From contig NZ_MDDR01000034.1 in assembly GCF_001870435.1 (NCBI RefSeq), positions 558,001-622,000 on the forward strand: a DNA stretch of 64,000 nt, in the 5' to 3' direction. The position numbers and the translations under genes are program-made. Below the pieces are notes generated by a model. That model made no database searches and was not told the DNA's origin. It was given only the letters and a program-made list of their open reading frames with translations. Position 1 is the first letter of the stretch; every line of letters starts with the position of its first letter. The DNA comes from Pseudomonas costantinii. GTDB taxonomy: Bacteria > Pseudomonadota > Gammaproteobacteria > Pseudomonadales > Pseudomonadaceae. Shown here piece by piece: positions 60,757-64,000 of this stretch.

Positions 60757-62094
60757 ATGAGCCGCCTGCTGATTCGCAATGCCCGCCTGGTGAATGAAGG
60801 CCAGGAATTCGACGCCGATGTACTGGTCGCCAATGGCCGTATCGAGAAGATTGCCGGCAGCCTCGAAGGCTACAACGAGCCGGTGGAAATCGATGCCAAC
60901 GGTCAGTGGCTACTGCCGGGAATGATCGACGACCAAGTGCACTTTCGCGAACCCGGCGCGCCGGACAAAGGCAGCTTCTACAGCGAATCCCGCGCGGCGG
61001 TGGCCGGAGGCATCACCAGCTTCATGGACATGCCCAACACCAACCCCGCCACACTGAACCTGGAAGCGCTGGCCGACAAAAAGCGCCGCGCCGCGCTGCA
61101 CTCGGTGGCCAACTACGGTTTTCACTTTGGCGTGAGCAACGACAACCTCGACACCGTCGCCGCCCTCGACCCGCGCGAAGTGGCCGGGGTCAAAGTGTTC
61201 ATGGGCGCGTCCACCGGCAATATGCTGGTGGACGATCCACGGATTCTGGAACGGCTGTTCGCCGAAGTACCGACCATCCTGCTGGCCCACTGCGAACACA
61301 CGCCGAGCATCCTGGCCAACGAGCAGCGCCTGCGCGAACGCTTCGGCGACCACATCCCCGCGGTCGCCCATCCGTTGATCCGCGATGCCGAAGCCTGCTA
61401 TCGCTCATCGTCTTTTGCCGTGGAGTTGGCCAAGCGTCACGGCACGCGCCTGCACGTGCTGCACCTGACCAGCGCCCGCGAGTTGGCGCTGTTTGAAGAC
61501 AAACCCCTGGCCGAAAAGCGCATCACCGCCGAAGTCTGCCTGCACCACCTGCTGTTTGATGACCGCGACTATCATCGCCTCGGCCACCAGATCAAATGCA
61601 ACCCGGCGATCAAAACCCGCGCCGACCGTGACGCCCTGCGCCTGGCCTTGCTGAGCGATCGTCTGGATGTGATTGGCAGTGACCATGCGCCGCATACCTG
61701 GGCGCAAAAACAGTTGGGCTATCGCGAAGCGCCGTCAGGGCTGCCGCTGGTGCAACACGCGCTGCCGGCGTTGCTGGAGTTGGTGGCCGACGGGCATCTG
61801 CCGCTGACCACGTTGGTGGCGAAGACCAGCCACCGGGTGGCTGACCTGTTTGCGATTCCCGATCGCGGTTATTTACGCGAAGGCTATTGGGCCGACCTGG
61901 TGCTGATCAAACCCGAGCCCGACGGCAAGCCGGTCAGCAGCCAACCGATCCTGGCGCGCTGCGGCTGGACACCCTTCGCCGAACGCAGCTTTCGCCACAG
62001 CGTCAGCACCACGCTGGTGTCAGGCCACCTGGCGTGGCACAACGGCCAAGTGGTCGACAGTTGTCAGGGCTTGCCCCTGCATTTTTTGCGTTAA
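60757..62094 (+). CDS. pyrC2: Dihydroorotase-like protein PyrC2/PyrQ
   Basis: A 445-residue dihydroorotase of the amidohydrolase fold. Where typical enzymes have HxH after beta-strand 1, this sequence has IDDQVHFREPG (Q60, H62). The other residues are present: K in GVKVFMGAS, H in LLAHCEH, H in LHVLHLTSA and D in IGSDHAPHT. The Q-V-H variant is found in a recognised DHOase group, so activity is not excluded, but metal dependence could differ. Last gene of the zinc operon; stop codon overlaps a convergent gene. Confidence 0.9.
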   Translation: MSRLLIRNARLVNEGQEFDADVLVANGRIEKIAGSLEGYNEPVEIDANGQWLLPGMIDDQVHFREPGAPDKGSFYSESRAAVAGGITSFMDMPNTNPATLNLEALADKKRRAALHSVANYGFHFGVSNDNLDTVAALDPREVAGVKVFMGASTGNMLVDDPRILERLFAEVPTILLAHCEHTPSILANEQRLRERFGDHIPAVAHPLIRDAEACYRSSSFAVELAKRHGTRLHVLHLTSARELALFEDKPLAEKRITAEVCLHHLLFDDRDYHRLGHQIKCNPAIKTRADRDALRLALLSDRLDVIGSDHAPHTWAQKQLGYREAPSGLPLVQHALPALLELVADGHLPLTTLVAKTSHRVADLFAIPDRGYLREGYWADLVLIKPEPDGKPVSSQPILARCGWTPFAERSFRHSVSTTLVSGHLAWHNGQVVDSCQGLPLHFLR

Positions 62095-62612
62095 GCGCGG
62101 GGTTTGACGGTGCCGCAGTCGTTGCCCAGCCACTGGGCATGGCTGTCCAGACTGCCCTTCTGCTGGATGCCGGTGGCATTGAAAGTACCGTTGACGGTGG
62201 TGGTGAACTCTTTCTGGCTCTGGAAGGTCGCCACGCCGGTGCCTTGGGCTTTCGGACAGCTGAAGCGGAATTTCCACTGGTTGCCGGTCTTGTCGGTGAC
62301 CTCCTGTTTGCAGCCCGATTGAGGGTCGGTCAGGGGGATCGAGTCAGAGGCGACCTGGGCCGGGGTGAGGCATACCTGCACGCCTTTTCCGCCCATGGTG
62401 ATGCCCTGTTTTTCCAGCATCGCACGCTGCTCAGGGGTCATCTGTTGCTTGAGCTGGCCGAGGATCAGCGAAAGGTCCGGCAGGTCTTGGTTATCGACTT
62501 TCATATTGCTGGTGGTCAATTCCCACAAGCCCGGCGCCAGCATCTGCGCCTGAGCCGCCACGGGCAGCGACAATCCAACAACCATGGCCAAACCTAGCAG
62601 ACGAGCATTCAT
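62091..62612 (-). CDS. DUF3617 domain exported protein
   Basis: A 173-residue exported protein with signal peptide (MNARLLGLAMVVGLSLPVAAQAQ) and the DUF3617 pattern (LAPGLWELTTSNMKV; VCLTPAQVAS; later CKQEVTDKTGNQWKFRFSC). Such proteins are periplasmic, of unknown role. It converges on pyrC2 with an overlap of a few bases. Confidence 0.83.
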   Translation of the reverse strand: MNARLLGLAMVVGLSLPVAAQAQMLAPGLWELTTSNMKVDNQDLPDLSLILGQLKQQMTPEQRAMLEKQGITMGGKGVQVCLTPAQVASDSIPLTDPQSGCKQEVTDKTGNQWKFRFSCPKAQGTGVATFQSQKEFTTTVNGTFNATGIQQKGSLDSHAQWLGNDCGTVKPRA

Positions 62613-62742
62613 CGGGTAACTCCTGGGTAATTGTGGGCGTTAGACGCCGCAAAGCCGCCAGTGTTGCACGGCAAATAAAATAGCGACATTCGCAGCCGTT
62701 CATGGTCTGTTAGGCATTGGATTGTTTGGAGTTACGTCGTTC

Positions 62743-64000
62743 ATGGATTTTTTTGGCCCACACCTGCTCGTCTACTTCATTGCCACGCTGCACTTGCTCG
62801 GAACCCTCGCCGCGATCCACGCGGTGCTGACCGTCCGGACTGCCCAGGGCTCAATCGCTTGGGCCTTGTCGCTGATGTTCATGCCTTACCTGACGCTGAT
62901 TCCCTACCTGATCTTCGGCCGTAGCACCTTCGACGCCTACATCCAGGCCCGACGCCAGGCCAACCAGGAAATGCACACCGCCATCACTGAGCTCAACTGG
63001 CGCCCGTGGGTCGAAGAAGCCCTCGCCGCGCGCAACTCCAGCGCCTACGCCTCCCTGCGCGCCATGCCCAGACTGGGCCGCATGCCGTGCCTGGCAAACA
63101 ATGAAGTGCGCTTGTTGATCAACGGCGATGCCACGTTCAGCGCGATCTTCGACGCCATTCGCAACGCCAAAACCGCCGTGCTGTTCCAGTTTTTCATCAT
63201 TCATGACGATGAACTCGGCCGCCAGTTGCATGCGCTGCTCAAGGAAAAAGCCGCCGAAGGCGTAGATATTTACGTGCTGTATGACCGTATCGGCAGCCAC
63301 GCTCTGCCCCATCGCTACGCGCAATCACTGCGTGACGCCGGGGTGCAAGTCAAAGCATTCGCCACCCGTAGCGGCTGGCTCAATCGCTTCCAGGTCAACT
63401 TCCGTAATCACCGCAAGATCGTGGTGGTGGACGGCATTACCGGGTTTGTCGGCGGGCACAACGTCGGTGATGAATACCTGGGTAAAAAGCCGCCATTGGC
63501 GCCGTGGCGCGATACCCACGTGCAAGTCACCGGCCCGGTTGTGGCCTGCCTGCAGGAGTCGTTTGCCGAAGACTGGTTCTGGGCCGCGCGCGAGTTGCCA
63601 CCCCTGATCCTGCCGGACGCCTACCCCGAGGATGGCGTGCTTTGCCAATTGCTCGCCAGCGGCCCGGCCGACCCGTATGAAACCTGCTCGCTGTTTTTCG
63701 TCGAAGCCATCCACGCAGCGACCGAGCGAGTGTGGATCACCAGCCCGTATTTCATCCCCGATGAAGCGGTGTTCTCCGCCCTGCGCCTGGCGGTGCTGCG
63801 CGGTGTCGACGTGCGCCTGCTGCTGCCCTCGCGCCCCGACCACCGCATCGTCTACGCCGCCTCCAGCCTTTACGCGATCGAAGCCGTGCGCGCCGGTGTT
63901 CGGGTGTTCCGCTATAAGCCAGGTTTCCTGCATCAGAAGGTCGTACTGGTGGACAGCGAAATCAGCGCCATTGGCAGTGCAAACATGGACAACCGTTCGT
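62743..64000 (+). CDS. cls: Cardiolipin synthase, N-terminal part (3' end outside window)
   Basis: The frame is open from the ATG at 62743 to the edge (419 codons) and gives a PLD-superfamily enzyme. Two N-terminal transmembrane helices (FGPHLLVYFIATLHLLGTLAAI; AWALSLMFMPYLTLIPYLIF) are followed by the first HKD motif (HRKIVVVDG, about residues 225-233) and the second one (HQKVVLVDSEISAIGSANMD) near the edge. It condenses two phosphatidylglycerols (or PG and PE) into cardiolipin. Only the last part is missing. Confidence 0.93.
   Translation, partial: MDFFGPHLLVYFIATLHLLGTLAAIHAVLTVRTAQGSIAWALSLMFMPYLTLIPYLIFGRSTFDAYIQARRQANQEMHTAITELNWRPWVEEALAARNSSAYASLRAMPRLGRMPCLANNEVRLLINGDATFSAIFDAIRNAKTAVLFQFFIIHDDELGRQLHALLKEKAAEGVDIYVLYDRIGSHALPHRYAQSLRDAGVQVKAFATRSGWLNRFQVNFRNHRKIVVVDGITGFVGGHNVGDEYLGKKPPLAPWRDTHVQVTGPVVACLQESFAEDWFWAARELPPLILPDAYPEDGVLCQLLASGPADPYETCSLFFVEAIHAATERVWITSPYFIPDEAVFSALRLAVLRGVDVRLLLPSRPDHRIVYAASSLYAIEAVRAGVRVFRYKPGFLHQKVVLVDSEISAIGSANMDNRS

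Overview
The window is chromosomal DNA of a fluorescent Pseudomonas (P. fluorescens-type). The evidence is the G+C-rich coding sequence, the gene content (pycR/pycAB, dksA2, folE2, pyrC2, aphA, pdxY) and a gene order that, from memory, follows the P. aeruginosa PA5435-PA5443 and PA5516-PA5541 neighbourhoods near the chromosomal origin. No rRNA, tRNA, CRISPR array, prophage or insertion sequence was recognised.

Region 1 (1-18.5 kb). After the 3' part of aspA and a strong terminator lies an 18-gene co-directional operon (1215-16832), followed by a porin gene (17296-18525). The operon holds a NitT/TauT-type ABC importer, two SDR proteins, a cupin, an alpha/beta hydrolase, an IclR regulator, a thiamine-diphosphate enzyme, an aspartate-dehydrogenase-like protein, an aldehyde dehydrogenase, a VOC protein with a complete extradiol-dioxygenase iron triad, a NicC/salicylate-hydroxylase-type flavin monooxygenase, two small unknown proteins, a Rieske oxygenase, a RidA protein and the matching ferredoxin reductase. 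This looks like a complete uptake-and-degradation unit for an aromatic, probably nitrogen-containing, compound. I cannot match it to a characterised pathway. Operon and porin both carry a correctly spaced sigma-54 (-24/-12) promoter, share a 24-nt leader motif (21/24 identical), and have TCATATA-type palindromic sites upstream. No sigma-54 activator gene lies in the window.

Region 2 (18.5-34.6 kb). Amino-acid and polyamine genes: an AGCS alanine/glycine symporter, an asparaginase, an AraC regulator, an acetylpolyamine amidohydrolase with a PotF-type binding protein, a large protein resembling Pseudomonas dermonecrotic-toxin/DUF6543 proteins, a MocR regulator divergent from a PaiB-like protein and two acetyltransferases, a homocysteine S-methyltransferase divergent from an ABC binding protein and permease that lack an ATPase, and a short autotransporter. 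The MocR gene contains a 5 x 12-bp tandem repeat made of DnaA-box-like units.

Region 3 (34.6-51.3 kb). Core housekeeping genes: two-subunit pyruvate carboxylase and its LysR regulator PycR, an RpiR regulator, a GGDEF-EAL membrane protein, UvrD, a Tim44-like protein, a SUKH protein, a CPA2 cation/proton antiporter, an acyl-CoA thioesterase, PdxY and a DUF3301 protein.

Region 4 (51.3-62.1 kb). A zinc-starvation island organised around two Zur-box palindromes (54662-54676 and 56424-56436). Leftward from the first box run dksA2, a COG0523 metallochaperone, DUF1826 and a second COG0523 gene; rightward runs a small exported cysteine-containing protein. Around the second box are an amidase (leftward) and folE2-znuC-znuB-znuA-hisI2-gamma-carbonic-anhydrase-like-pyrC2 (rightward). 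These are zinc-sparing paralogues plus a zinc importer. The window ends with a DUF3617 protein and the 5' part of a cardiolipin synthase gene running off the right edge.
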